Positions 17,422 to 28,930 are shown, numbered from the stretch's first letter. The stretch is 64,000 nt of DNA from Novosphingobium lindaniclasticum LE124 (GCF_000445125.1 NZ_ATHL01000054.1:1-64000), one strand, 5' to 3'. The notes: generated from the letters alone by a model not told the origin. Program-made: numbers and translations.

Positions 17422-18531
17422 ATGAAGGCCTCGGCTCCGTATCTCCTGCGCAGGCTCATGCTCGGCGCAACCTTGCTGGCGAGCGGGTGCAACACGATGG
17501 CGCCGCCCCGCGCCGAGGTCGCGTGCAGTTCCACGCTACCTCCCGGCATCGCCCTGTCCGCCGACGGGCAAACCGCCTCGACGAACCTGTCGGTACTGAC
17601 CTTCAACATAGAGGGCCTGTCCTGGCCCGCGCGAAGCGGACGCGGACCGTCGCTCGCGAAGATCGGCGCCCATCTCGCCGCCATGCGCTCCGTCGGCAGC
17701 GCGCCGGACGTGGTCCTGTTCCAGGAAATGTTCAGCGACGCCGCCAAGCGTGCGGTTCTGGCCAGCGGCTATCCCGCGATTGCCTCCGGTCCCCACCGGA
17801 CCACGCGGGCACGCGGCTCGACGCGGGAGAAGCTGCCCGGCCGTTCCAGCCTCAAGCGCGGCGAAATCGGCATCCACGCCTTCGGCAGCGGCCTTGCGAT
17901 CGCATCGCGCTACGCCATCGTCGATACAGACCGCCGCGCCTACGGCCGCAAATCTTGCGCCGGGTTCGACTGCCTCTCCAACAAGGGCATTGCGCTCGCC
18001 CGAATCGAAGTGCCCGGCGTGCCGTCCCTGATCGACGTCTACGATACCCACATGAACTCGCGCGGCGCCTCGGGAGCGCCGGCAGCCCGCAATCTGGCCG
18101 CCCACGATCGTCAGGCGTTGGAAGCCTCGGAGTTCATCGACCGCACCCATGACGACGCGACCCCGCTCATCTTCGGAGGCGACTTCAACATGCGCCACTC
18201 GGAGGAGCGCTGGGGCAATTTCTCGCGCTATCAGTCGCTCGCCCTGGTTCACCGCGTCTGCGTGGATCCTGCGTCCGGGTGCGAGGTGCGGATGTCGTGG
18301 GACGGGGACGAGCCCTGGATGGACACCCAGGATCTCCAGTTCTTCTGGCCGGGAGACGGCGTCCGGATCCGCCCGGTGCGGGTGGAGGCCCTGTTCGACG
18401 GCAGGCCTGGCAGCCCCCAGCTATCGGACCACGACGGCTTCCTGGTCACTTACGAACTGCGCTGGAAAGCATCCGAAACGCGCGTGCCGGGATGCCGAGT
18501 CATGCCGAGCACGCTCGCCCCGGCCCGCTGA
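17422..18531 (+). CDS. Endonuclease/exonuclease/phosphatase-fold lipoprotein
   Basis: The 369-residue protein has a lipoprotein signal (hydrophobic segment and lipobox LASGC, Cys at about residue 23). The EEP (DNase I-like) core is complete: TFNIEG, the metal-binding Glu in LFQEM, the HMNSR histidine, GGDFNMRH with Asp/Asn, and LSDHDGF with the catalytic His. Because it is exported and lipid-anchored, a phosphodiesterase acting on envelope phospholipids or extracellular nucleic acids is more likely than DNA repair; the substrate is unknown. The frame is open far upstream over the NRDE gene, but only this ATG precedes a signal sequence. Confidence 0.82.
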   Translation: MKASAPYLLRRLMLGATLLASGCNTMAPPRAEVACSSTLPPGIALSADGQTASTNLSVLTFNIEGLSWPARSGRGPSLAKIGAHLAAMRSVGSAPDVVLFQEMFSDAAKRAVLASGYPAIASGPHRTTRARGSTREKLPGRSSLKRGEIGIHAFGSGLAIASRYAIVDTDRRAYGRKSCAGFDCLSNKGIALARIEVPGVPSLIDVYDTHMNSRGASGAPAARNLAAHDRQALEASEFIDRTHDDATPLIFGGDFNMRHSEERWGNFSRYQSLALVHRVCVDPASGCEVRMSWDGDEPWMDTQDLQFFWPGDGVRIRPVRVEALFDGRPGSPQLSDHDGFLVTYELRWKASETRVPGCRVMPSTLAPAR

Positions 18532-18555
18532 CGGACGGAGCGGACGCTCAAGGCT

Positions 18556-19635
18556 TCAGGGAGCGGGCGAGGACAGTATCTCCAGCAGCCTGGCGCCGAA
18601 CACTTCCGGCGCTTCCACTTGCGGCGAATGACCGTACTCGGGAAACTCCACGATCCGCGCGGAAGGCATCGCCGCCGCGGCCTGCGCGGCGACTTGCGGA
18701 ATCGGTTTCAACTTGGCCTTGATCTCAGCCGGAGCCTGTCCCTTGCCGAATACGGTGGTGTCGCGCATGCCGATCATCAGCGTCACGGGAACCGCCAGGC
18801 GGCCGAATTCGTGGGCGACCGGCTGCGTCAGGATCATTTCCGAAGTCTTGGCCTGTGCCAGTTCCGCCGCGTCCTGATCCGCCGCCGCATATTGGCCTGC
18901 CAGCATCTTCACCCACCGGTCGTACCGCGGGTTCCAGTCGCCATGGTAATAAGTGTCGAGCTGGTACTGCCGCATCTCGGCATAGCCCTTGGCCCGCTCG
19001 CTCGCCAGCAGCTTGTCCAAGGGCTCGTAAGGCACACCCTCGGCCATGCGATCGACCAGGCCGAGCGGATTCACCAGTACCAGCCGCTCCACGGCCTGCG
19101 GATACATCAAGGCAAAGCGAAGACCCAGCATGCCGCCGGTGGAGTGGCCCAGCACGATCGCCTTCTCCAGCCCGACCTTCTCCATCAGCCTGTGCGTGAG
19201 ATCGGCCATCATCGCGAAAGTATACTGCGCCGTCGCCGGTTTGGAGGATTTGCAGAATCCGAGCTGATCGGGAATCACCACCCGGTACCCCGCCGAGAGC
19301 AGCGTCCGCGCCGTATCCTCCCACGTCGCGCCGCAAAAATTCTTGCCGTGCAGCAGGACCACCGCATGGCCGTTCGGTTTGTCCGGCTGCACGTCCATGT
19401 AGGCCATGGTCGCCTCTTCTGCGCCCAGCTTGATCTCCATGCCCTCCACTTTCCAGGGATAGGGGAAGCGTTCGAGGTTGGAGCCGAAGTCCTCCAGCTT
19501 GATATCCTGACCGCTGATGGCCGGAGCCGCTGTCGTCTGGCTGGGATCGTCTTGTGCCAAGGCCTGACCCGGCCCGGCACATATCGCCCCGAGCAGGAGC
19601 GCAATGGCGGAAATCGTGGGGAGCGCATGTCGCAT
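18556..19635 (-). CDS. Secreted alpha/beta hydrolase
   Basis: The 359-residue protein has a signal peptide (cleavage near ALAQ, residue 28). The alpha/beta hydrolase core shows LLHGKNF with the oxyanion-hole region, nucleophile elbow GHSTGG, a likely catalytic Asp in IGMRDTTVF and the His in EYGHSPQ near the C-terminus. The ATG at 19635 is preferred over upstream codons because GGAAGGACC precedes it. Convergent with the lipoprotein gene, 24 bp apart. Substrate unknown; the closest group is the periplasmic haloalkane dehalogenase/epoxide hydrolase-like branch. Confidence 0.83.
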   Translation of the reverse strand: MRHALPTISAIALLLGAICAGPGQALAQDDPSQTTAAPAISGQDIKLEDFGSNLERFPYPWKVEGMEIKLGAEEATMAYMDVQPDKPNGHAVVLLHGKNFCGATWEDTARTLLSAGYRVVIPDQLGFCKSSKPATAQYTFAMMADLTHRLMEKVGLEKAIVLGHSTGGMLGLRFALMYPQAVERLVLVNPLGLVDRMAEGVPYEPLDKLLASERAKGYAEMRQYQLDTYYHGDWNPRYDRWVKMLAGQYAAADQDAAELAQAKTSEMILTQPVAHEFGRLAVPVTLMIGMRDTTVFGKGQAPAEIKAKLKPIPQVAAQAAAAMPSARIVEFPEYGHSPQVEAPEVFGARLLEILSSPAP

Positions 19636-19836
19636 CGCTGGTCCTTCCATCGTCGACAGGGTGCCGCAGTTACCGTGTGGACCATAGCGCGTCATCGGCC
19701 GGAAGGCTCCTGCCAAATCGGAAAGTCGTGGTTGTTCAATGGCTCCTGCGTGGATCCAATCACCGGTAACGCGAAGTGCTTCCTTTTTTTGTACCGTCTG
19801 CGTCACATTCCTCCAGCCGTCCTCCCGCGCGCACCC

Positions 19837-19865
19837 TTGCCTTTATGGCAAGCCCGCCTTAGCGG
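19837..19865 (+). promoter_or_regulatory. Putative promoter of purB
   Basis: TTGCCT (19837-19842), a 17-nt spacer and TAGCGG (19860-19865). Two short inverted repeats (CTTGCC/GGCAAG at 19836-19852 and CCCGC/GCGGG just after) overlap it and could be an operator. Start of transcription near 19872 gives a 50-nt leader with AAGGAG before purB. The rest of 19636-19836 shows only a T run after a minimal hairpin at about 19780-19797. Confidence 0.5.
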
Positions 19866-19921
19866 GACCGCCAGGAGGCCGGGTCAGCGCCGGGTCTAAT
19901 GACGTCACCAAGGAGTCGAAC

Positions 19922-21235
<1,314 letters not shown>

Positions 21236-21428
21236 GCCCTCCGCCGCCACTTCCCATGCCCTGCAATCGCGCTTAGCATCCGGGTCATCTTCAAGCCGGG
21301 TGGCTTCACCCGGCGACTCGGAAAATGCGGTAAACAGAAGATCATGGGGCGCGATCCGCTTCCGAATGGACGGATCACGTCCCAACGCGATTGCGAAAGG
21401 TCTTGGTGCACGAATTGCCGGAGGAAAC

Positions 21429-21773
21429 ATGCAGATAGTCCGCACGGTGTTGTGGATCGCGATAACCGCGATCCTGGTCGCTTTCATCGCCATGAACTGG
21501 ACCAGGGTGCCGGTGAACTTCTGGCCGCTGGACGATGCCAACTACGTCCATTTCGAATGGCCGGTAGGCGTGGTCGCGCTCGTGTTCTTCGTTCTGGGCA
21601 TGGCGCCGGTCTGGCTCTACCTGCGCGCCATGCGCTGGCGTTTCCAGCGCCGGATCGCCAGCCTCGAAAACTCCCTGCGCGCCAACAGCGTGCCTTCCGC
21701 CGTTCCCGAAGCGGCGCCTGCCGCGCATTCGGCCGCGAGCCTTTCCACCCCCGAACCTTCCCCGGAATCCTGA
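21429..21773 (+). CDS. lapA: LapA domain (DUF1049) membrane protein
   Basis: The 114-residue protein has two membrane helices (about 5-22 and 42-62) and a cytoplasmic tail with a short coiled coil (RRIASLENSLR) ending in a Pro/Ala-rich stretch. It fits the LapA/YciS family, which in E. coli works with LapB in LPS assembly and LpxC turnover. Start ATG with GAGGAAAC upstream. pyrF begins four bases after the stop codon, so the pair is an operon; lapA-pyrF-trpF is a common alphaproteobacterial neighbourhood. Confidence 0.85.
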   Translation: MQIVRTVLWIAITAILVAFIAMNWTRVPVNFWPLDDANYVHFEWPVGVVALVFFVLGMAPVWLYLRAMRWRFQRRIASLENSLRANSVPSAVPEAAPAAHSAASLSTPEPSPES

Positions 21774-21777
21774 GACC

Positions 21778-22455
21778 ATGAACAGCAATCCCGTTTACCT
21801 CGCCCTCGATCTGCCCCGCCTCGACGCTGCCGAAGCGCTGGCGCGAAAGGTGGCCGGGCATATCGGCGGGATCAAGCTGGGGCTCGAATTCTTCTGCGCC
21901 CACGGTCATCACGGCGTCCACGAGCTGCACAAGCTGGGGCTGCCGATCTTCCTCGACCTCAAGCTGCACGACATACCCAACACCGTGGCCGGCGCGATGC
22001 AGGCCATCCACGTTCTGGAACCGTCGATCGTCACGATCCACGCGGCCGGCGGCAGGGCCATGATGGAAGACGCCAAGGCGGCGGCGGGAGAGAACTGCAA
22101 GGTCGTGGCCGTAACCGTGCTGACCAGCCTGGACGGCGGCGATCTCAACGCCATCGGCGTCGATGCGGAGCCGCATGAACAGGCGCTCCGCCTTGCCGAA
22201 CTCGCCCATTCGGCCGGTCTCGACGGAATCGTCTGTTCCGGTCACGAAGTCGGCGCGGTGCATCAGCAGTGGAAGGACGGCTACTTCGTCGTTCCCGGAC
22301 TGCGCCCGGACGACGGCAGGAGCGGCGACCAGAAGCGCATCATGACCCCGCGCGCCGCCCGTGATGCCGGCGCCAGCGTGCTGGTCATCGGCCGCCCGAT
22401 CAGCCGCGCCGAGGATCCGCTTGCCGCAGCGATCGCCATCGAAGCAACGCTTTAG
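21778..22455 (+). CDS. pyrF: Orotidine-5'-phosphate decarboxylase
   Basis: Last step of UMP synthesis. The 225 residues form a single TIM barrel; the catalytic Asp-Lys-Asp set is D60, K62, D65 in the LDLKLHDIP signature, and phosphate-binding VPGLRPD and VIGRPIS segments close the barrel. ATG start directly after lapA. In related genomes trpF follows; here a repeat region, a SIMPL protein and a lipoprotein gene intervene. Confidence 0.96.
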   Translation: MNSNPVYLALDLPRLDAAEALARKVAGHIGGIKLGLEFFCAHGHHGVHELHKLGLPIFLDLKLHDIPNTVAGAMQAIHVLEPSIVTIHAAGGRAMMEDAKAAAGENCKVVAVTVLTSLDGGDLNAIGVDAEPHEQALRLAELAHSAGLDGIVCSGHEVGAVHQQWKDGYFVVPGLRPDDGRSGDQKRIMTPRAARDAGASVLVIGRPISRAEDPLAAAIAIEATL

Positions 22456-22477
22456 TCTGCACCTGCCAGGTCGTTCA

Positions 22478-22565
22478 CATCGTCCCGGACTTGATCCGGG
22501 ACCGCTCGCAAAGCTTCAGGCGCCAAGACGCGGCTCGGCCAGCGACCCCGGATGAAGTCCAGGAT
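22478..22565. repeat. REP-like pair of inverted CCCGGACTTGATCCGGG elements
   Basis: At 22482-22502 the sequence GTCCCGGA-CTTGA-TCCGGGAC is itself an inverted repeat. About 40 bp later (about 22543-22565) a diverged copy occurs in opposite orientation (CCCCGGATGAAGTCCAGGAT). Paired, oppositely oriented copies are the BIME arrangement of REP sequences. The element is familiar from many sphingomonad and other alphaproteobacterial intergenic regions. The rest of 22566-22698 holds nothing recognisable. Confidence 0.65.
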
Positions 22566-22698
22566 GAAGCCTGGCTCGTGCCGTTCAGATCCGGTCCAAC
22601 CTCAAACCTTTCACGCCCCAAAATGCACGGTTCAGCGCCGGGCAACCTCGCTCCCTTCAGATCGTTGATCCACGTTATCAACTGGAGAGTGCGACTTT

Positions 22699-23460
22699 AT
22701 GAAATCCCTGAACCTGCTTGCCGTCACCACCACTGCTCTGGCGAGCGCCGTAGCCCTGCCCGCCGCGGCGCAGGACTCCGGCCTGGTTCCCGCCATTGCC
22801 GCCGGACACACGCTGCTGACGGTGAATGCGCAGGGATCGTCCACTCGCACGCCCGACATGGCCGGTTTTTCGGCCGGCGTCACTACCCAGGGCACGACCG
22901 CCAGCGAGGCGCTGAACGCCAACTCCACGCGCATGACCCAGGTGATCGCCTCGCTGAAGCGGGCCGGCGTGGCGGACAAGGACATCCAGACCAGCAATCT
23001 CAGCGTGAACCCGGTCTACGCCCAGCCCAAGCGCCAGCCCGACGGCAGCTACGTGGACGGCCCGCGCGAGATCGTCGGCTACGAGGCGAGCAACACGGTA
23101 GGCGTCCGCCAGCGCAAGCTGGACGACATGGGCAAAGTGATCGACGCCCTTGTCAAGGCGGGCGCAAATCAGGTCAACGGCCCCAACTTCTCGCTGTCGC
23201 AGCCCGATGCCGCTCAGAACGAAGCGCGCGTGGCGGCGATCAAGGAGGCTCGCACCCGCGCCGACCTCTATGCAGGGGCCGCCGGCATGCAGGTCGCCCG
23301 CATCGTCTCGATCAGCGAAAGCGGCGGCTATGCACCCGCACCCGTCATGTACCGGGCAAAGGCGGCCATGGATTCGCTGGCCTCGGCACCACCGGTAGCG
23401 GCCGGAGAGCTCGAAACCAACGTCAACGTGACGGTGCAGTTCGAACTCGCACCGCGATAA
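22699..23460 (+). CDS. SIMPL domain (DUF541) periplasmic protein
   Basis: The 253-residue protein has a signal peptide (cleavage after VALPAAAQ, about residue 26) and one SIMPL domain: LTVNAQGSSTRTPD at the start and the KDIQTSNLSVNPVY segment are diagnostic. Family members (E. coli YggE, Brucella BP26) form ring-like periplasmic oligomers, and some are linked to oxidative stress; the activity is unknown. Its own ATG follows the REP-like region. A hairpin lies 14 bp after the stop. Confidence 0.88.
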   Translation: MKSLNLLAVTTTALASAVALPAAAQDSGLVPAIAAGHTLLTVNAQGSSTRTPDMAGFSAGVTTQGTTASEALNANSTRMTQVIASLKRAGVADKDIQTSNLSVNPVYAQPKRQPDGSYVDGPREIVGYEASNTVGVRQRKLDDMGKVIDALVKAGANQVNGPNFSLSQPDAAQNEARVAAIKEARTRADLYAGAAGMQVARIVSISESGGYAPAPVMYRAKAAMDSLASAPPVAAGELETNVNVTVQFELAPR

Positions 23461-23473
23461 CAGCCGCTCGGAT

Positions 23474-23505
23474 GGATCGCCCTCCGGCATGCCGGGAGGC
23501 GATCC
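23474..23505. terminator. Hairpin between convergent SIMPL and lipoprotein genes
   Basis: GGATCGCCCTCCGGC and GCCGGGAGGCGATCC form a near-perfect 15-bp stem (one internal mismatch region) with a 2-nt loop. There is no U run, so efficient intrinsic termination is uncertain, but its position between two convergent stop codons supports a transcript-ending or 3'-end-protecting role. Confidence 0.5.
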
Positions 23506-23523
23506 GCTCCCCCGAGGCGTGAA

Positions 23524-23946
23524 CTAGTTCAGCATCATGTCCTGCGACTGGATATCGTAGCCGGTCAGCGCAACCTTGCCATCCTCGCCCTTGCGATAGA
23601 CGAATTGTTCGACGCCGGACCCGTGCTCGAACCGCGTCTCGTAAGTCAGCGTGACGAAGGTGCCGCCCGTCGTCGCATTGGCGTTCCAGCCAACCTGCCG
23701 CGCCTCTTTCACTTTTCCCAACTTGCGCTGTACGGCGCCCAGAACGTTCTCAAGCTGGTCCCGCTTTGCGCCTTGCCGCAGTTCGGGTTCCGCCTGCTGC
23801 CAGATCGCGCGCATGTTTCCGGCGTCCAGCGCCTGGTGGAACTTGCCGACTTGGGCCTCGGCGTCCTTGAACGACTCCTTCACACCGCAGCCCGCCAGCA
23901 TTGCGGCGGCGGCAAATGACATTAGATAGCGGCCCAGTGTATTCAT
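23524..23946 (-). CDS. Small lipoprotein, DUF4019/DUF3887-like
   Basis: The 140-residue protein has a lipobox LAGC (Cys near residue 20). The mature part has a helix (FHQALDAGNMRAIWQQAEPEL) followed by strands ending ALTGYDIQS. This is the NTF2-like/DUF4019-DUF3887 pattern, in which a short cone-shaped domain measures or binds an unknown ligand; the family match is a guess from pattern only. It is divergent from trpF, 46 bp apart, and convergent with the SIMPL gene. Function unknown. Confidence 0.72.
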   Translation of the reverse strand: MNTLGRYLMSFAAAAMLAGCGVKESFKDAEAQVGKFHQALDAGNMRAIWQQAEPELRQGAKRDQLENVLGAVQRKLGKVKEARQVGWNANATTGGTFVTLTYETRFEHGSGVEQFVYRKGEDGKVALTGYDIQSQDMMLN

Positions 23947-23992
23947 TAACGATCCCCTGCTTTGGGGTCGCAATCTAGGCCGGAAAGACGAC

Positions 23993-24643
23993 ATGCCAAC
24001 AGCGGCGATCAAGATCTGCGGGATAAGCACAGGCGACGCGCTGGAAGCCGCGATCCGCGCCCGTGCCGCGCACGCCGGGTTCGTCTTCTTCCCCAAGAGC
24101 CCCCGCAACGTCACTCCCGGAGAGGCGGCCGCGCTTGCGGAGCGCGCGCAGGGGCGGATCGGCCGGGTCGGCCTCTTCGTCGACGCCGACGACGCCGCCA
24201 TCTCAGAGGCCGTGGCCGGCGCGCGGCTCGACGCGCTCCAGCTTCACGGCAGCGAAAGCCCGGAGCGCGCGGCGCAGCTTCGCGCCCGCTTCGGCATCGC
24301 GGTGTGGAAGGCGCTATCGGTGGCGACGGCGGAAGATACCGCCCGGGCCGCTAGTTATGCAGGGGCCGTAGATCTGGTACTGTTCGATGCCAAGACGCCC
24401 AAGGGAACATTGCCGGGCGGCATGGGCCTCAGCTTCGACTGGAACCTCGTGGCGAACTGGAAAGGCCCCATCGCCTGGGGCCTCGCAGGTGGACTGACGC
24501 CTGATAACGTCGCCGAAGCGATCCGACTGACCCGAACGCCCCTGGTGGACACGTCCTCCGGCGTCGAAAGCGCGCCGGGCGTCAAGGACGGCGGCCGTAT
24601 ACAGGCTTTCGCAGAGGCCGTGCGCGGTGCTTCGGACTTCTGA
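23993..24643 (+). CDS. trpF: Phosphoribosylanthranilate isomerase
   Basis: Third step of tryptophan synthesis. The 216-residue TIM barrel has the catalytic Cys in KICGIS (C9) and the catalytic Asp in LFDAKTP, with phosphate-binding WGLAGGLTPDN and DTSSGVE near the end. Normally directly upstream of trpB; here a minus-strand beta-barrel gene separates them by 860 bp, so trpF must be expressed apart from trpBA. Confidence 0.95.
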   Translation: MPTAAIKICGISTGDALEAAIRARAAHAGFVFFPKSPRNVTPGEAAALAERAQGRIGRVGLFVDADDAAISEAVAGARLDALQLHGSESPERAAQLRARFGIAVWKALSVATAEDTARAASYAGAVDLVLFDAKTPKGTLPGGMGLSFDWNLVANWKGPIAWGLAGGLTPDNVAEAIRLTRTPLVDTSSGVESAPGVKDGGRIQAFAEAVRGASDF

Positions 24644-24662
24644 GCCCGTCCCCACAACAAGA

Positions 24663-24690
24663 AAGGGCGGCCCCTCATAGACCGCCCTTC
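24663..24690 (+). terminator. Probable terminator after trpF
   Basis: AAGGGCGG (24663-24670) and CCGCCCTT (24682-24689) form an 8-bp stem around an 11-nt loop, 20 bp past the trpF stop. The U run is poor. Further hairpins at 24715-24771 (GGATTCC/GGAATCC and TCCGGCCCG/CGGGCCGGA) lie in the 3' region of the opposing gene. Confidence 0.5.
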
Positions 24691-24789
24691 CCTGGCTTAC
24701 GCTCCTTGCAGAGCGGATTCCTTCTCGGGCTCCGGCCCGACGAACTCGGTAGCTGCGCCGGGCCGGAATCCTATCAGGATGTTATCCTA

Positions 24790-25257
24790 TCAGAACTTCA
24801 CGCCCAGGCCGATGAGGCCGACGTCTGCGTCGGGGGTGTTGTCGCCGATCAGCAGGTGCTTGTATTCGACCTTGCCGTATACGCGGTTGTTGAGCGACTG
24901 CTGAACGCCGCCGCCGACAGCAACGGCGCTGTTGCCGTACTTGCTGAACTTCGACTGCCAGGTCGAGTTGGCATAGAGCTTGGTGGTCGGGGTGACCTTG
25001 AAACCGGCGCGGCCGCCGACGCCCCACGAAACGCGGTAGTTGTCGGCAAGGATCTTGTCGGCCGAGCCTTCAACGCCCACGAAGAACTTTTCGCCCAGGT
25101 CGTAGTCGTAGCCGACTGCAACGCCGCCGACTGCTTCGCTGTCGCTGCCGTTCCAGACGATGCCCGTGCGCGCTTCGATGCGCGCTTCGTTGGCGAGAGC
25201 GGGAGTGGCGGCGGCCACGGCAGCAACCGCGGCGAGCGAAACGAGTGCAATACGCAT
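24790..25257 (-). CDS. Small outer-membrane beta-barrel protein
   Basis: The 155-residue protein has a signal peptide (cleavage after ATPALA, about residue 22). The mature part is a run of alternating amphipathic strands of about ten residues separated by short turns (eight can be counted), ending in the outer-membrane insertion signature GLGVKF with a terminal Phe. It resembles opacity/OmpA-barrel-like proteins. The stop codon is doubled (TGA TAG). It is inserted in reverse between trpF and trpB. Its divergent promoter region (25258-25503) is unusually AT-rich for this genome. Confidence 0.82.
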   Translation of the reverse strand: MRIALVSLAAVAAVAAATPALANEARIEARTGIVWNGSDSEAVGGVAVGYDYDLGEKFFVGVEGSADKILADNYRVSWGVGGRAGFKVTPTTKLYANSTWQSKFSKYGNSAVAVGGGVQQSLNNRVYGKVEYKHLLIGDNTPDADVGLIGLGVKF

Positions 25258-25503
25258 ATTATCTTACTCCAGTACGTTCCCCGGCCCTCACCGGGGACCG
25301 CCCCGCTGCTCCCGCGAACCTTTCGCGCAGATGAACGAAAATTTGCTAATTGCTCAAAACTGTCATGAAACTGCCACTTACAGACATTATCTTGTCATTC
25401 CAGTTACACCTGTTGCACCCTTTGCAATTGAAAACGAAGCAAGCGATCCCAAGGCTTGTTACATGCTGGACTTGACCGTCCGGCTCTGCCAATCGGCCGG
25501 ATC

Positions 25504-26745
<1,242 letters not shown>

Positions 26746-26748
26746 CCG

Positions 26749-27525
26749 ATGACCCGCTTCGAAACCGCATTCGCCAAAGGTCCGGCGCTCGTCTGCTTCA
26801 TCACCGGGGGTGACGGCGACACTGCCGCCAATCTCGACGCGCTCGTCGAGGGCGGCGCCGACGTGATCGAACTCGGCATGCCCTTCACCGATCCCATGGC
26901 CGACGGCCCGGCGATCCAGGAAGCGAACATCCGCAGCCTCGACGCGGGCACGAAGACCGCCGACGTGTTCCGCATGGCGAGCGAATTCCGCGCTCGCCAT
27001 CCGCAAGTGCCGCTGGTGCTGATGGGCTATGCCAATCCGATGATCGCGCGCGGCGCCGACTGGTTTGCGGGCGAATGCGCCAAGGCCGGTGTCGATGGTG
27101 TGATCTGCGTGGACATTCCTCCTGAAGAAGATCCCGAACTCGGCCCCGCCCTGCGGGAAAAAAGCGTCTCGCTGATCCGCCTCGCCACGCCGACCACCGA
27201 TGCCGCGCGCCTTCCGGCCGTGCTCGAAGGCTCCTCGGGTTTCCTCTACTACGTTTCAGTCGCAGGCGTGACCGGCATGCAGCAGGCAGCGCAAGGCTCG
27301 ATCGAGGACGCCGTGGCCAGGCTCAAGGCCGCCAGCAAGATCCCCGTCGCGGTCGGCTTCGGCGTGCGTACCCCGGAGCAGGCGAGCGCAATCGCCAAAG
27401 TCGCGGACGGCGTGGTCGTTGGTTCGGCGCTGGTCGATCTGGTCAAGCAGCACGGCACCGAGGCGCCAGCGCATCTGCGTGCGCTGACCTCGGCGCTGGC
27501 CGAAGCGGTTCACGCTGCGCGCTGA
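26749..27525 (+). CDS. trpA: Tryptophan synthase alpha chain
   Basis: Cleaves indole-3-glycerol phosphate to indole. The 258-residue TIM barrel has catalytic Glu41 (ELGMPFTDP) and Asp52 (ADGP), the LATPTTD and VSVAGVTG loops, and GFGVRTPEQ phosphate loop. Directly follows trpB. In most relatives accD and folC come next; here a terminator and then folC follow, with accD missing. Confidence 0.96.
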   Translation: MTRFETAFAKGPALVCFITGGDGDTAANLDALVEGGADVIELGMPFTDPMADGPAIQEANIRSLDAGTKTADVFRMASEFRARHPQVPLVLMGYANPMIARGADWFAGECAKAGVDGVICVDIPPEEDPELGPALREKSVSLIRLATPTTDAARLPAVLEGSSGFLYYVSVAGVTGMQQAAQGSIEDAVARLKAASKIPVAVGFGVRTPEQASAIAKVADGVVVGSALVDLVKQHGTEAPAHLRALTSALAEAVHAAR

Positions 27526-27581
27526 CCGCTTTCGCACCAAATTTCGTCATTGCGAAAAGCATGACGACACCGCAATTCCGT

Positions 27582-27621
27582 ACATCGCGGCAGCCGAACA
27601 GGCTTGCCGCGATGTTCTTTT
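27582..27621 (+). terminator. Terminator after trpBA
   Basis: ACATCGCGGCA (27582-27592) pairs perfectly with TGCCGCGATGT (27605-27615); the loop itself can pair GCC/GGC; TCTTTT follows. It ends trpBA transcription 14 bp before the folC start codon, so folC needs its own promoter or read-through. Confidence 0.75.
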
Positions 27622-27634
27622 CCGGACCGATGCC

Positions 27635-28930
27635 ATGAAAGATTTCGCCACCTCCGAAGACCCGCGCGTTCAGGCCCAGCTTGACCGACTCGCGGCGCTT
27701 TCGATCCCGCAAGGCCGCCTCGGTCTGGAAACGATCCACGCGCTGCTCGAACGTCTCGGAGATCCGCACAAGCGCCTGCCGCCGACCTTCCACGTCGCCG
27801 GAACCAATGGCAAGGGGTCGACCTGCACCTACTTGCGCTTCATGCTCGAAGCACAGGGCCTGAAGGTCCATGCCGCCACCAAGCCGCACCTCGTGCGCTA
27901 CAATGAGCGCATTCGGCTCGGCGGAAAGCTGATCTCGGACGAGATGCTGGCCGATCTGCTCCGTGAAGTGCTGGACGCGGGCGAAGACCTGAGTCCCAGC
28001 TTCTTCGAAGTGACGACGGCGGCGATCTTCCTCGCCTTCGCGCGCGAGCCTGCCGACGCCTGCGTGATCGAGGTGGGCCTGGGCGGCCGACTCGATGCCA
28101 CCAACGTCATCGACCATCCGGCCGCCTGCGGGATCGCCACTCTCGGCATCGACCACGAGGCCTTCCTGCTGCGTCCCGAAGAGGGCGCGCCGGAAGAACC
28201 GCTCGCCCGCATCGCGTTCGAAAAGGCCGGGATCGTGCGCGGCCCCGCGCCGGTCGTCACGCTGGCCTATCCGGAAAGCGCCACGCTGGAGATCGAACGG
28301 GCCGCACTGACGGCAGGCGCGCCGCTGCACATGCGCGGGCGCGATTGGGATGCAGCGGTCGGCGACGTGATCGAGTATTCAGACCGCCACGGTGAACTTG
28401 TCCTGCCGCTCCCGACGCTGCCGGGCACCCATCAGGCCGAAAACGCCGCTCTGGCCGTCGCCATCCTGCGCCATCAGGACCAGGTCACGGTCTCACCCGA
28501 AGCGCTCGCGGACGGCCTCCGCGCCGCACATTGGCCCGCTCGCCTGCAGCACCTTTCCAGCGGCCCGCTGACCCGCCATGCCGGGGCACGCGAGGTCTGG
28601 CTGGACGGTGGCCACAATCCCGATGCCGGGGTGGCCATCGCCCGCCATTTCGCCGGACAGCGGCTTCATCTCGTTATCGGCATGCTGGCGAACAAGGACC
28701 CGCGCGCCCTTGTCGATCCTCTGACGCAAAGCATCGCCAGCATCCGCGCCGTGCCGGTGCCGGGGCATGACTGCCACGGTCCGGCCAGCTTCGGCGCCTC
28801 GGCCCTTGCTGCCGATAGCGTCGCCGACGCGCTCACGAATCTGCCGGATGACGGCCTGCCGGTACTGATTGCCGGATCGCTCTATCTCGCGGGCGTAGTC
28901 CTCGAGGCAAACGAGGAAGTGCCGGACTAA
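27635..28930 (+). CDS. folC: Bifunctional folylpolyglutamate synthase/dihydrofolate synthase
   Basis: Adds glutamate to dihydropteroate and to folates using ATP. The 431 residues have the Mur-ligase-like P-loop GTNGKGST (56-63), the FEVTTAAIFLAF helix, and GLGGRLDATNV, a diagnostic segment; DGGHNPD marks the C-terminal domain. ATG start. Its stop codon overlaps the stop of the convergent transporter gene (CTAA). Confidence 0.95.
   Translation: MKDFATSEDPRVQAQLDRLAALSIPQGRLGLETIHALLERLGDPHKRLPPTFHVAGTNGKGSTCTYLRFMLEAQGLKVHAATKPHLVRYNERIRLGGKLISDEMLADLLREVLDAGEDLSPSFFEVTTAAIFLAFAREPADACVIEVGLGGRLDATNVIDHPAACGIATLGIDHEAFLLRPEEGAPEEPLARIAFEKAGIVRGPAPVVTLAYPESATLEIERAALTAGAPLHMRGRDWDAAVGDVIEYSDRHGELVLPLPTLPGTHQAENAALAVAILRHQDQVTVSPEALADGLRAAHWPARLQHLSSGPLTRHAGAREVWLDGGHNPDAGVAIARHFAGQRLHLVIGMLANKDPRALVDPLTQSIASIRAVPVPGHDCHGPASFGASALAADSVADALTNLPDDGLPVLIAGSLYLAGVVLEANEEVPD

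Noticed and set aside
24768..24793. Direct repeat ATCCTATCAG at the end of the beta-barrel gene as a mobile-element footprint
   Set aside because: Only 10 nt, spaced 16 bp, with no element between the copies; more likely chance or a doubled stop/3'-end feature.
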